Source of the DNA: Geodermatophilus bullaregiensis
GTDB taxonomy: Bacteria > Actinomycetota > Actinomycetes > Mycobacteriales > Geodermatophilaceae
NCBI RefSeq assembly: GCF_016907675.1
Contig: NZ_JAFBCJ010000001.1
Coordinates: 2,480,001-2,544,000 of the forward strand
Length of the DNA: 64,000 nt
Reading direction: 5' to 3'
Shown: in pieces, positions 28,159 through 36,465 of the stretch
How the letters are laid out: each line of letters begins with the position of its first letter
Numbering within the stretch: position 1 is the stretch's first letter
Position numbers and translations under genes: made by a program
Notes under the pieces: model-generated
Seen by the model: the letters and a program-made list of their open reading frames with translations, nothing else
Told to the model about the DNA's origin: nothing
The model's database searches: none

Positions 28159-28187
28159 GGCGGGGCGCCCCGTCCGGGCGCCCCGCC
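28159..28187 (-). terminator. Hairpin between MCP 4 and MCP 3
   Basis: 12-bp arms (28159-28170, 28176-28187) and a 5-base loop, 12 bases past the MCP 4 stop. Confidence 0.65.
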
Positions 28188-28199
28188 GGGTCTGCGGAC

Positions 28200-29810
28200 T
28201 CACCAGGTGAAGCGGCCCACCGTGGCGCGGAGGTCCGTCGCCATGCGGGAGAGCTCGTCGACGGCGGTGTGGCTCTGGCCCAGCGCCTGGGTGGTGGCGG
28301 CGGCCGCCGTCGAGATGCCGGTGATGGTGCCGGCGATCCGGCCGGAGCCCTGCGCGGCCTCCTGCACCGAGCGGCTCATCTCGTTGGTCGTGGCGGTCTG
28401 CTCCTCCACCGCCGAGGCGATGGTCGTCTGCCGGTCGGAGATCGCCGCGACGATCTGGCTGATCTCCCCGATGGCCCCGATCGCCGCGGTGGTGTCGCCC
28501 TGGATCGCCTCGACGCGGCGGGCGATGTCCTCGGTCGCCTTGGCCGTCTCCTGGGCCAGCTCCTTGACCTCGTTGGCGACCACGGCGAACCCCTTGCCGG
28601 CCTCTCCGGCCCGGGCCGCCTCGATGGTGGCGTTGAGCGCCAGCAGGTTGGTCTGCTCGGCGATCGAGGTGATCACCTTGACCACGTTGCCGATCTCGGC
28701 GGAGGACTCACCGAGCTTGGCCACCGTCGCCGTCGTCGTCTCCGCGGCCGTCACTGCGCGGGTGGCGACGGCGGAGGCCTCGGCGGCGTTGCTGGCGATC
28801 TCCCGGATGCTGGCGCCCATCTGCTCGGCGCCCGCCGCCACCGTCTGCACGCTGCGGGACACCTCCTCGGCCGCCGAGGCGACCCGGCCCGACTGCGCCG
28901 AGGTCTCCTCCGCCGACCCGGAGATCTGCGCCGAGGAGGCCGACAGCTCCTCCGAGGAGGCGGCGACGGCGTCGGCCGAGGCGGCCACCGAGGTGAGCAC
29001 CGCGCGCAGGTTGTCCTGGGCGGCGCCGAGGCCGGCGGCCATGCGGCCCAGCTCGTCGAGCGTGTCGACGTCCGGGGTCACGGTGAGGTCCCCGGCGGCC
29101 AGGGCGTCGACGGTGCGCTGCACGGCGCGGACGGTGCCCACGATCTGCCGGACGACGACGTGGACGACGAGCAGGCCGATGCCCACGGTCACCGCGAGGA
29201 TCGTCCAGAGGGTCGTGACCGCTCCGGCGGCGGTGTCGGCGCCCGCCAGGGCCTGGTCGTCGGCCTCGTCGCGCAGCACCTGCCGCAGCTCGCTGAACCC
29301 CGCGGTAACGGCGTCCTGCGCCTCGACGAGCGGCCCGGCGGCGACCGCGCCGGCGGTGGCGACGTCACCGGCGTCGAGCGCGGCGACGAACTGCTCGTCG
29401 CTGACCCGCAACGACGTCGCGAGGTCCTCGGCCAGGGGGGTGAACAGCTCGGGGTGCTCGGTGGTGGCCGCGTAGGCCTCCACCAGCTGGCCGACGGCCT
29501 GCTGCCCCTCGGCCAGCTGGGCCCTCAGCCCCACGCGGGTGGTGGCGTCGGCCAGGAAGTAGGCCTGGTAGCCCTGCCGCAGCTGCTCGTAGCCGGCCTG
29601 GATGCCGTCGAGATCGGAGAGGGCCACGACGTGGCCCTCGTACATGTCCCGCTGGCTCTCGTCGAGGGCGTCGATCCGGCCGACGGCGACCAGGCACAGC
29701 ACCACGCCGACGGAGGCGCTGAAGGCCAGCAGGCTGAGGATCTTGACGGCGATCGGCCGGTCGGCGAACCAGCGGGAGCGCCGGCGACGGGTCGCGGCGG
29801 GGGAGGACAT
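28200..29810 (-). CDS. mcp: Methyl-accepting chemotaxis protein (MCP 4)
   Basis: 536 residues. Cytoplasmic start [23 protein letters not shown], membrane segment about 22-46, helical sensor to about 195, second membrane segment about 198-222, HAMP, signalling domain with [19 protein letters not shown], ending RFTW. Its signalling half is the most diverged of the five (for example [28 protein letters not shown]). Located 48 bases after MCP 5. Confidence 0.94.
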   Translation of the reverse strand: MSSPAATRRRRSRWFADRPIAVKILSLLAFSASVGVVLCLVAVGRIDALDESQRDMYEGHVVALSDLDGIQAGYEQLRQGYQAYFLADATTRVGLRAQLAEGQQAVGQLVEAYAATTEHPELFTPLAEDLATSLRVSDEQFVAALDAGDVATAGAVAAGPLVEAQDAVTAGFSELRQVLRDEADDQALAGADTAAGAVTTLWTILAVTVGIGLLVVHVVVRQIVGTVRAVQRTVDALAAGDLTVTPDVDTLDELGRMAAGLGAAQDNLRAVLTSVAASADAVAASSEELSASSAQISGSAEETSAQSGRVASAAEEVSRSVQTVAAGAEQMGASIREIASNAAEASAVATRAVTAAETTTATVAKLGESSAEIGNVVKVITSIAEQTNLLALNATIEAARAGEAGKGFAVVANEVKELAQETAKATEDIARRVEAIQGDTTAAIGAIGEISQIVAAISDRQTTIASAVEEQTATTNEMSRSVQEAAQGSGRIAGTITGISTAAAATTQALGQSHTAVDELSRMATDLRATVGRFTW

Positions 29811-29833
29811 CCGGGATTCTCCTGTGCTGTCGT

Positions 29834-29853
29834 GGCCTCCCTGCGGGGAGGCC
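29834..29853 (-). terminator. Short hairpin between MCP 5 and MCP 4
   Basis: 8-bp arms (29834-29841, 29846-29853) with a TGCG loop, just past the MCP 5 stop. The sequence GGCCTCCCTGC resembles the arm of the intergenic 3'-end repeat, so it could be a remnant of that element. Confidence 0.5.
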
Positions 29854-29858
29854 CTGTC

Positions 29859-31460
29859 TCAGTAGGTGAAGCGGGCGACGCTGGTGCGGAGGTCGGCGGC
29901 CATCCGGGAGAGCTCGTCGACGGCGGTGCGGGTCTGGGTCAGCGCCTGGGTGGTGGACTCCGCCGCGGTGGACACCCCGGTGATGTTGTCCGCGATCTGC
30001 CCCGACCCCTGCGCGGCCTCCTGCACCGACCGGCTCATCTCGTTGGTGGTCGCGGTCTGCTCCTCCACCGCCGAGGCGATGGTGGTCTGCCGGTCGGAGA
30101 TCGCCGCGACGATCTGGGAGATCTCCCCGATCGCCCCCACCGCGGCGCCGGTGTCGGCCTGGATCGCCTGCACCCGCCGGGCGATGTCCTCGGTCGCCTT
30201 GGCCGTCTCCTGGGCCAGCTCCTTGACCTCGTTGGCCACCACCGCGAAGCCCTTGCCGGCCTCTCCGGCCCGGGCCGCCTCGATGGTGGCGTTGAGCGCC
30301 AGCAGGTTGGTCTGCTCGGCGATGCTCGTGATCACCTTCACCACGTTGCCGATCTCGGCCGAGGACTCCCCCAGCTTGGCCACCGTCGCCGTGGTCGTCT
30401 CCGCCGCGGTCACCGCCCGCGCCGCCACCGCCGACGCCTCCGCGGCGTTGCTGGCGATCTCCCGGATGCTCGCGCCCATCTGCTCCGCACCGGCCGCCAC
30501 GGTCTGCACGTTGCGGCTGACCTCCTCCGCCGCACCGGCGACCACCCCGGACTGCGCCGAGGTCTCCTCCGCCGACGCCGAGATCTGCGCCGACGACGCG
30601 CTCAGCTCCTCCGACGACGCCGCCACCGAGTCGGCGGCCCCGACGACCGCGGCCATGACCTCGCGCAGGCCGGCCCGGGCGCCGTCCAGGGCCCCGGCCA
30701 TCTGGCCCAGCTCGTCGCGGGAGGTGATGCCGGTCGTGCCGGTCAGGTCGCCGGTGGCGAGCGCCTCCAGGGAGGCCTGGACGGTCCGGACCGGGCGGAT
30801 GACCGAGCGGGCGGTGAGCCAGCTCAGGCCGACCAGCAGCACCAGGCCGACCGCCGCGGCGAGCAGCGCGGTGGTCTCCGCGCGGGAGATGGCGTCGGTC
30901 ACCGCCTGCTCGGCCGCCGCGGCCTGGACGTCCAGGGTGTCCTTCGCCTCACCGACGGCCCCGTCGGTGAGGTCGTTGGCGGCCTGGATGTCCTCCCACC
31001 GCAGGCGGGTGGCGGCCTGGTCGGCGACCGCGCCGTCGACGAAGGCGGTGATGGCGTCGGTGTAGTCGCCGAAGGTCCCCTGCAGGTCCGCCACCGCCGC
31101 GGCCGCGTCGCCGTCGAGGGCGACGCCGTCCAGCTCGGCGAGCAGTGCCTCCGGCTCGGCGACGTCGTCGGCCAGCTCCGAGAGCTGCTCGGCGGGGTCG
31201 TCGCGGACGATGGCCTTGAACCCGTCGACCTTCAGCTCGCTGGCCCGGGTGTCCAGCCGCAGCACCAGCTCCTGGGCGTGGTGCAGCTCGGCGAGCCGCC
31301 CCTGGGCGTCGTGCACGGCGCTGTTGCCCAGCTCCACGGCGCCGAGCAGACCGCCCAGGGACAGGGTGCCGACGGCGACGAGGGCGCCGAACTTGACCGT
31401 CAGCGGACGGTCGGCGAACCAGCCGGCGGAGCTGGAGCGCGGGGGGAGCGCGGCGTTCAC
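29859..31460 (-). CDS. mcp: Methyl-accepting chemotaxis protein (MCP 5)
   Basis: 533 residues. Start [23 protein letters not shown], membrane segment about 22-45, a helical sensor with conserved-looking Asp/Glu pairs to about 190, second membrane segment about 193-216, HAMP, and a signalling domain ending RFTY. GTG at 31458-31460 follows CAGGAGGCC. The last ~90 codons are almost the same as MCP 2 at the DNA level. First of the MCP genes in transcription order. Confidence 0.94.
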   Translation of the reverse strand: MNAALPPRSSSAGWFADRPLTVKFGALVAVGTLSLGGLLGAVELGNSAVHDAQGRLAELHHAQELVLRLDTRASELKVDGFKAIVRDDPAEQLSELADDVAEPEALLAELDGVALDGDAAAAVADLQGTFGDYTDAITAFVDGAVADQAATRLRWEDIQAANDLTDGAVGEAKDTLDVQAAAAEQAVTDAISRAETTALLAAAVGLVLLVGLSWLTARSVIRPVRTVQASLEALATGDLTGTTGITSRDELGQMAGALDGARAGLREVMAAVVGAADSVAASSEELSASSAQISASAEETSAQSGVVAGAAEEVSRNVQTVAAGAEQMGASIREIASNAAEASAVAARAVTAAETTTATVAKLGESSAEIGNVVKVITSIAEQTNLLALNATIEAARAGEAGKGFAVVANEVKELAQETAKATEDIARRVQAIQADTGAAVGAIGEISQIVAAISDRQTTIASAVEEQTATTNEMSRSVQEAAQGSGQIADNITGVSTAAESTTQALTQTRTAVDELSRMAADLRTSVARFTY

Positions 31461-31779
31461 GGGAGGCCTCCTGGCGACGGTGCACGCGGGTGACCGCTCG
31501 GACTGACGGGCGTGCAGGAGGAATGGTGCGGCCCGCCGGCGCCCGCACCGCGGCACGGGGAACGGTCCCGGCCGGATCGTTGTGGACGAGGCGGTGACCG
31601 GCCGCGGCGCCGTCGTCAGGTCGACTGCGCTGCCGCGGTGACCGGTCCGGGGCGGCCGACGGTGGCGACGTCCGCGCAGGTCAGCACGGACGTGACCGTC
31701 GTCGAGTCGACCGCGAGGGAGAGGTGACCCCCCGGCCGGCCGGCGGTCGCTCTCTCCGGGGAGGCGACGCGCCGGGGGG
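31461..31779. other. 319-bp gap between MCP 5 and otsB
   Basis: No coding region. It should contain the MCP 5 promoter, although no clear FliA or sigma-A motif was found by eye, and the otsB terminator at 31725-31782. Confidence 0.6.
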
Positions 31780-31782
31780 TCA
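31725..31782 (-). terminator. Hairpin overlapping the otsB stop codon
   Basis: 12-bp perfect arms (31725-31736, 31771-31782) with a 34-base GC-rich loop that can fold further. The upstream arm includes the otsB stop. Confidence 0.55.
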
Positions 31783-32538
31783 GGCCAGCAGGTCGCCGAG
31801 CAGCCGGAGGACGGCGAGCACGGCCTCGGGGTCGGTCACGCGGTGCCCGGCCGCCGTCTCGCCCTCACCGACCTTGATCCCGACGTCGGCCGGACCGAGC
31901 GTGCCGAACACGTCCTCGTCGGTGAGGTCGTCGCCGAGGTAGAGCACCGCGACCGCGCCGAGCTCCTCGCGCAGCCGGCGCACCGCGCTGCCCTTGTCGG
32001 CGTCGGTGACGGCGACCTCGAGCACCGCCTTGCCCGGTTTCATCGTCAGTGACGGATCCACCGCCGCCCGTGCGTCCGCCAGCAGCGCGGCGGCCGCCAC
32101 GGGATCGCCGACCTGCCGCACGTGGACGGCCACGCTGGCCGGCTTGACCTCCAGCCGGGCACCGGGGACGGCGGCCACCAGCGGGGCGAGGGTCCCGGCC
32201 AGCACGTCACGGCGGCCGGCCAGCTCGCCGGCCAGCGGCCCGCCGTACTCGGCGCCGTGGCTGCCCACCCAGCGGTAGGGGCCGTCGAAGCGGCTCACCC
32301 GGCGCAGGTCGTCGACACCGCGTCCGCTGACCAGCGCCACGGTGACGCCCTCGGCCGCGGCCACCCGCGCGAGCGCCTCGGCCACGCCGGGGGAGGCGAC
32401 GGCGCTGGAGGGCTCGTCGGTCAGCGGCGCCAGCACGCCGTCGTAGTCGGAGGCGACCAGCAGCGGACGGCGGGCGGCCAGGCCAGTCAGCGCGGCGACG
32501 AGACCGTCGGGGACGGCGCTGCCCGCGAGCCCGGTCAC
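31780..32538 (-). CDS. otsB: Trehalose-6-phosphate phosphatase
   Basis: 252 residues. HAD phosphatase: motif [12 protein letters not shown] (about residues 27-37, Asp nucleophile and Asp acid), [20 protein letters not shown], then [23 protein letters not shown] and the late [12 protein letters not shown] metal site. Converts trehalose-6-phosphate to trehalose. GTG start overlaps the otsA stop by four bases, so the two steps are translated together. Confidence 0.95.
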   Translation of the reverse strand: MTGLAGSAVPDGLVAALTGLAARRPLLVASDYDGVLAPLTDEPSSAVASPGVAEALARVAAAEGVTVALVSGRGVDDLRRVSRFDGPYRWVGSHGAEYGGPLAGELAGRRDVLAGTLAPLVAAVPGARLEVKPASVAVHVRQVGDPVAAAALLADARAAVDPSLTMKPGKAVLEVAVTDADKGSAVRRLREELGAVAVLYLGDDLTDEDVFGTLGPADVGIKVGEGETAAGHRVTDPEAVLAVLRLLGDLLA

Positions 32539-33950
32539 GCCTGCGCGCGCAGGGCGTCGAAGAACGACGTCGCCCAGTGGTCCAGGTCGTGCCTGACCAG
32601 GTGCCGGCGCATCGCGCGCATCCGGCGGGCGCCCTCCTTGGGCTCCATCCGGAGCGCGCGCAGCAGCTGGTTCTTCACGCCGGCGATGTCGTGCGGGTTG
32701 ACCAGGAACGCCTGCTTGAGCTCGGCCGCGGCGCCGGCGAACTCCGAGAGGACCAGCGCGCCGCCGAGGTCGCCGCGGGCGGCGACGTACTCCTTGGCCA
32801 CCAGGTTCATGCCGTCCTTGTAGGGCGTCACGAGCATGACGTCGGCGGCCCGGTAGAGAGCGGCGAGCTCCTCGCGCGGCATCGACTGGTTGAAGTACTG
32901 CACGGCCGGGGCGCCGATGGACCCGTACACCCCGTTGATGTGCCCGACCTGCTGCTCGATGGTCTCGCGCATGTGCACGTAGTGCTCGACCCGCTCGCGG
33001 CTGGGCGTGGCCACCTGCACCAGGACCGTCTGCGGCGCCTCGATCGCGCCGTCCTCGAGCAGCTCCTCGAACGCCCGCAGCCGGACGCCGATCCCCTTGG
33101 TGTAGTCGAGCCGGTCGACCCCCAGGACGATCTTCTCCGGGTTGCCGAGCTCGGCGCGGATCTCCTCGGCCCGCTTGCCCACCTCCGGGGAGGAGGCCAG
33201 CTCGTCGAAGGCGGCGACGTCGATGGAGATCGGGAACGCCCGGGCGGTCACCGTGCGGCCGTCGTAGCCGATGGTGGCCCCGCGGGTGGGCAGCTCGTGC
33301 AGCCGGCGGGCCAGCTGGACGAAGTTGACCGCCGCGCTGGGCCGCTGGAAACCGACCAGGTCGGCGCCGAGCAGCCCCTCCACGACCGCCGAGCGCCACG
33401 GCAGCTGGGTGAACAGCTCATAGGGCGGGAACGGGATGTGCAGGAAGAAGCCGATGGTCAGGTCGGGGCGCCGCTGGCGCAGCAGCGCCGGCACCAGCTG
33501 CAGCTGGTAGTCGTGCACCCAGACGATCGCGCCCTCGGCGGCGACCTCGGCGGCCCGGTCGGCGAAGCGCTTGTTGACCTGCACGTAGGTGTCCCACCAG
33601 GTGCGGTGGTACTCGGGCTTCTCGACCACGTCGTGGTACAGCGGCCACAGCGAGGCGTTGGACATGCCCTCGTAGTAGCGGTCGACCTCGTCCTCGGAGA
33701 GCGGGACGGGGACCAGCGAGATGCCGCCGGACTCGAAGGGCTCGGGCGCCTCGCCGGCCGAGCCGGACCAGCCCACCCACGCGCCGCCGCGGCCGGCGAC
33801 GAAGGGCTCCAGCGCGGTCACCAGACCGCCGGGGCTGCGCTGCCAGCGCGTCGTCCCGTCGGGGTCGGTCACCTGGTCGACCGGCAGCCGGTTGGCCACG
33901 ACGACGACCGGACTGTCCGCCCGCCCGTCTCCCGCGTCTGTCCCGGCCAC
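32535..33950 (-). CDS. otsA: Trehalose-6-phosphate synthase
   Basis: 471 residues, GT20 family, usual length. [10 protein letters not shown] at the start, [12 protein letters not shown] (UDP-glucose loop), then [41 protein letters not shown] with Arg/Lys for phosphate binding, and a C-terminal [19 protein letters not shown]. Makes trehalose-6-phosphate from UDP-glucose and glucose-6-phosphate. GTG start without Shine-Dalgarno; TAGGGT eight bases upstream suggests a leaderless or near-leaderless transcript. Supplies a desiccation/osmotic protectant. Confidence 0.96.
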   Translation of the reverse strand: MAGTDAGDGRADSPVVVVANRLPVDQVTDPDGTTRWQRSPGGLVTALEPFVAGRGGAWVGWSGSAGEAPEPFESGGISLVPVPLSEDEVDRYYEGMSNASLWPLYHDVVEKPEYHRTWWDTYVQVNKRFADRAAEVAAEGAIVWVHDYQLQLVPALLRQRRPDLTIGFFLHIPFPPYELFTQLPWRSAVVEGLLGADLVGFQRPSAAVNFVQLARRLHELPTRGATIGYDGRTVTARAFPISIDVAAFDELASSPEVGKRAEEIRAELGNPEKIVLGVDRLDYTKGIGVRLRAFEELLEDGAIEAPQTVLVQVATPSRERVEHYVHMRETIEQQVGHINGVYGSIGAPAVQYFNQSMPREELAALYRAADVMLVTPYKDGMNLVAKEYVAARGDLGGALVLSEFAGAAAELKQAFLVNPHDIAGVKNQLLRALRMEPKEGARRMRAMRRHLVRHDLDHWATSFFDALRAQA

Positions 33951-33958
33951 CGGTCCCG

Positions 33959-33964
33959 ACCCTA
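33959..33964 (-). promoter_or_regulatory. -10 hexamer for otsA
   Basis: TAGGGT on the minus strand, 8 bases before the GTG at 33950; a leaderless or near-leaderless transcript is likely. Confidence 0.4.
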
Positions 33965-33998
33965 CTGACGACGCGTCCGCGTGGCACCTGCAGGGCGC

Positions 33999-34349
33999 TC
34001 AGCGGGCGAGTGCGCACCCGGCTGCGGCGGCCGCCAGGCCGAGGACGAGGCTGGCGGTCACGTACGCCAGGGCCCGCCCGACGGCCCGCTCCTCGACCAG
34101 CCGCACGACGTCGGCGCCGAACGCGGAGAAGGTCGTCAGCGTCCCGCAGAACCCGGTGCCGACCAGCGCGAGCACCCAGGACGGCGCGCTGCCCAGCCCG
34201 AGCAGGACCCCGAGGACGGCCGAGCCCGCGACGTTGACCGCGAGCGTGCCGAGCGCGGGATCGTGGTGCGACCGCGCCGCCAGCCGGGTGACCAGCAGCC
34301 GCAGGGGCGCGCCGGCCATCGCACCGACGGCCACCAGCAGCGCCGTCAC
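33999..34349 (-). CDS. crcB: Fluoride channel subunit CrcB/Fluc (second gene)
   Basis: 116 residues with four membrane helices. Fluc hallmarks: the early GAPLRLLVTR, GTLAVNVAGSAVLG (the central Asn), and GFCGTLTTFSAFGADVV (Gly-Phe/Ser-Phe box). Works as an antiparallel dimer exporting fluoride. GTG start overlaps the preceding crcB stop by four bases, the arrangement of a heterodimeric Fluc pair. Confidence 0.93.
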   Translation of the reverse strand: MTALLVAVGAMAGAPLRLLVTRLAARSHHDPALGTLAVNVAGSAVLGVLLGLGSAPSWVLALVGTGFCGTLTTFSAFGADVVRLVEERAVGRALAYVTASLVLGLAAAAAGCALAR

Positions 34350-34720
34350 CGGGCCCGGCCCCGCACCGCACGCACACCGGCCACCACGGCCAGCACTCCG
34401 CCGAGCACCGAGGCGAGCACGTACCCGGCGGCCAGCACGACGGCACCGCGGTCGGCCAGCAGCACCGCCTCCACCGCGAACGCCGAGTACGTCGTGTACC
34501 CGCCGAGCACGCCGACGGCGAGGAACGGCCGCGCCCAGGCCGGCTCGGGACGGCGGGCGGCGAGCACGCCCGTGAGGACGCCGATCAGCAGGCAGCCGCC
34601 GAGGTTGACCAGCAGCGTCGCCCAGGGCCAGCCGCCGGGGGAGCGGGGGAGCGCCTCGGCCACGCCCCAGCGCGCCAGCGCGCCCAGCGCGCCACCGAGC
34701 GCGGCCAGCAGGTAGGCCAT
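34346..34720 (-). CDS. crcB: Fluoride channel subunit CrcB/Fluc (first gene)
   Basis: 124 residues with four membrane helices: GGALGALARWGVAEAL, WATLLVNLGGCLLIG (central Asn) and GVLGGYTTYSAFAVEAV. Partner of the overlapping crcB at 33999-34349; together a heterodimeric fluoride exporter is likely. ATG at 34718-34720. A long imperfect inverted repeat (34734-34806) begins 13 bases upstream. Confidence 0.93.
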   Translation of the reverse strand: MAYLLAALGGALGALARWGVAEALPRSPGGWPWATLLVNLGGCLLIGVLTGVLAARRPEPAWARPFLAVGVLGGYTTYSAFAVEAVLLADRGAVVLAAGYVLASVLGGVLAVVAGVRAVRGRAR

Positions 34721-34733
34721 CGTCCCCCCGTCC

Positions 34734-34806
34734 GGCGATCATGGGCTGCCGGTGGCGACACTCCCGGCGTCCCCGCGCGCGCCGCCACCGCAGGTCCATG
34801 ATCGCC
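34734..34806 (-). promoter_or_regulatory. Long imperfect inverted repeat directly upstream of crcB
   Basis: Arms 34734-34757 and 34783-34806 pair at 19 of 24 positions (11 + 8 bases with a 5-base internal mismatch), enclosing a 25-base GC-rich loop. Its position in the leader, 13 bases before the start, suggests a regulatory RNA hairpin or an operator. It lacks the conserved parts of the fluoride riboswitch. Confidence 0.5.
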
Positions 34807-34958
34807 GTGGGGCGGGAGGCGGTCCGCGGAGGGTCGGCACGAGCCCGAACCCGTGGTCGGGGACCGGGCGTCGGCCACGCGGGCAGGGACGTCGCCGGCC
34901 GGGCCAGCCGGCCCGGCGGTCGGCTCGGGTACGGGAGCGAGGACGGCAGTGAGGGGGC

Positions 34959-35993
34959 TCAGCCCACCTCACCCGCCCGCTCCCGGCTGCGCCGGCGCCA
35001 GACGGGCTCGAGCGCCGCGGTCTCCTCGTCGGAGGCCACCCGGAACGGGGGAGCGGCGGGGGCCTCGAGCGCCCGGCGTCCCTGCCCCCGGGTGGCGCGC
35101 AGGCTCGCCGCGATCGAGACACCGAGGATCGTGACGATCACCGCGAGGGAGAGCGTCGTCGGCACGTACAGGACGTCGACCTTGAGCAGCATCTTGACGC
35201 CCACCCACATCAGCACCAGCGCCAGCCCCACCTTGAGGTACACGAAGCGGTGGACGAGGTCGGCGAGCAGGAAGTACATCGCCCGCAGGCCCAGGATGGC
35301 GAACGCGTTGGCGGTGAAGACCAGGAACGGCTCGTCGGTGACGGCGAAGATGGCCGGGATCGAGTCGACGGCGAAGACGACGTCGGTCACCTCGACGAGC
35401 ACCAGCACGGCGAGCAGGGGGGTGGCCAGCAGGACGCCGCCGCGGCGGACGACGAAGCGCTGCCCGTGGTAGGCGTCGGTCATCGGCACGAGGCGGCGGA
35501 ACAGCCGCAGGGTGCGCGACCGCGACGGGTCGACGTGCTCGTCGCGCCGGCGGAGCATCCGGTACCCGGTGACCAGCAGGAACGCCGCGAAGAGGTAGAG
35601 CACCCAGCCGAAGCTCGCGATGAGGGCCGAGCCGCCGGCGATGAACGCCCCCCGCAGCACCAGCGCCCCGAGCACGCCGAGGAAGAGCACCCGGTGCTGG
35701 TACTCCCGCGGCACGGCGAAGGAGGTGAGGACGATCGCCCACACGAAGACGTTGTCGACGGCGAGCGACTTCTCGATCAGGTACCCGGCGAAGTACTGCT
35801 GGCCGAGCTCGGCGCCGTGGGCCAGCCAGACCCACGCGCCGAACCCGACGCCGACGGCGACCCAGACCGCCGACCACAGGGCCGCCTCACGGACGGCGAT
35901 GACGTGCGCGCGGCGGTGGGCGAAGAGGTCGACGGCGAGCATGCCGACGATGAGGCCGAGCACGGTCAGCCAGAGCAGGGAGGGGACGTCCAC
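34959..35993 (-). CDS. terC: TerC-family membrane protein, probable manganese exporter
   Basis: 344 residues. TerC fold with seven or more membrane helices: AVDLFAHRRAHVI, the acidic intramembrane motif FAGYLIEKSLAVDNVFVWAIV (about 75-95), repeated later as EVTDVVFAVDSIPAIFA (about 225-241), and FLVFTANAFAILGLRAMYF. In actinobacteria TerC proteins relieve Mn2+ stress and may metallate exoenzymes. GTG at 35991-35993 follows GGAGG at 6-base spacing; a longer in-frame start exists upstream but would lie inside the riboswitch. Confidence 0.92.
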   Translation of the reverse strand: MDVPSLLWLTVLGLIVGMLAVDLFAHRRAHVIAVREAALWSAVWVAVGVGFGAWVWLAHGAELGQQYFAGYLIEKSLAVDNVFVWAIVLTSFAVPREYQHRVLFLGVLGALVLRGAFIAGGSALIASFGWVLYLFAAFLLVTGYRMLRRRDEHVDPSRSRTLRLFRRLVPMTDAYHGQRFVVRRGGVLLATPLLAVLVLVEVTDVVFAVDSIPAIFAVTDEPFLVFTANAFAILGLRAMYFLLADLVHRFVYLKVGLALVLMWVGVKMLLKVDVLYVPTTLSLAVIVTILGVSIAASLRATRGQGRRALEAPAAPPFRVASDEETAALEPVWRRRSRERAGEVG

Positions 35994-36020
35994 GGACAAC
36001 CTCCAGTCGGTGTGCACCAA

Positions 36021-36120
36021 CCGGAGGTCTCTCCCGGCCCTCGTCGGGCCCGCTCCGCCGGACCCCGCCCGTGGGGCCGTCCTGACGACGGAGCGTCGCG
36101 GGGATACTCCCCTCCTGCGG
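36021..36120 (-). promoter_or_regulatory. yybP-ykoY (Mn2+) riboswitch upstream of terC
   Basis: On the minus strand the 5' part reads CAGGAGGGGAGTATCC and the 3' part GGGAGAGACCTCC, matching the conserved GGGGAGUAG and GAGACCU boxes. Helix P1 is GGAGG (36111-36115) with CCTCC (36023-36027). Between them are the GTCGTCA hairpin and CCGGCGGAGC. The same CCTCC can instead pair with the GGAGG ribosome binding site at 36000-36004, via a nearly continuous 14-bp hairpin: an obvious translational switch. Confidence 0.82.
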
Positions 36121-36164
36121 ACGAGTGAAGCAGAGTTCACCCATCAGTGCCAGCGGAGGCAGCG

Positions 36165-36452
36165 GTGACCGACCGACGACCGTCCTGGACGTTCCTGACC
36201 AACCACGGGCACGTGCTGCTCGCGGTCGCCGAGGACCCCGACAGCCGGGTGGCCGACATCGCGGCCCGCGTCGGGATCAGCACCCGGGCGACGCTGGGCA
36301 TCCTCCGCGACCTGGAGGACGACGGCTACGTGACCCGCACCCGCCGGGGCCGGGGCACGCACTACGAGGTCCAGCCGCACCGGCCGTTCCGCCACCCGCG
36401 CCACGCGCACCGCGACGTCGACGACCTGATCGCCGTGTTCGCCCCCCGGTGA
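36165..36452 (+). CDS. Small winged-helix (MarR/ArsR-like) DNA-binding protein
   Basis: 95 residues. One wHTH: LTNHGHVLLAVAEDPDSRVADIAARVGISTRATLGILRDLEDDGYVTRTRRGRG, i.e. helix-turn-helix then a basic wing, and a His/Arg-rich C-terminus. GTG at 36165 is chosen for the GGAGG five bases upstream; GTG at 36147 would add six residues. It is divergent from terC and may regulate it or the osmolyte genes; target unknown. Confidence 0.8.
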   Translation: MTDRRPSWTFLTNHGHVLLAVAEDPDSRVADIAARVGISTRATLGILRDLEDDGYVTRTRRGRGTHYEVQPHRPFRHPRHAHRDVDDLIAVFAPR

Positions 36453-36465
36453 GGTCCGGGTTCCT

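Noticed and set aside
34734..34806. Fluoride riboswitch before crcB
   Set aside because: The location fits, but the conserved GGNGAUGG...CUGAUG core was not found on the minus strand; reported only as an unassigned inverted repeat.
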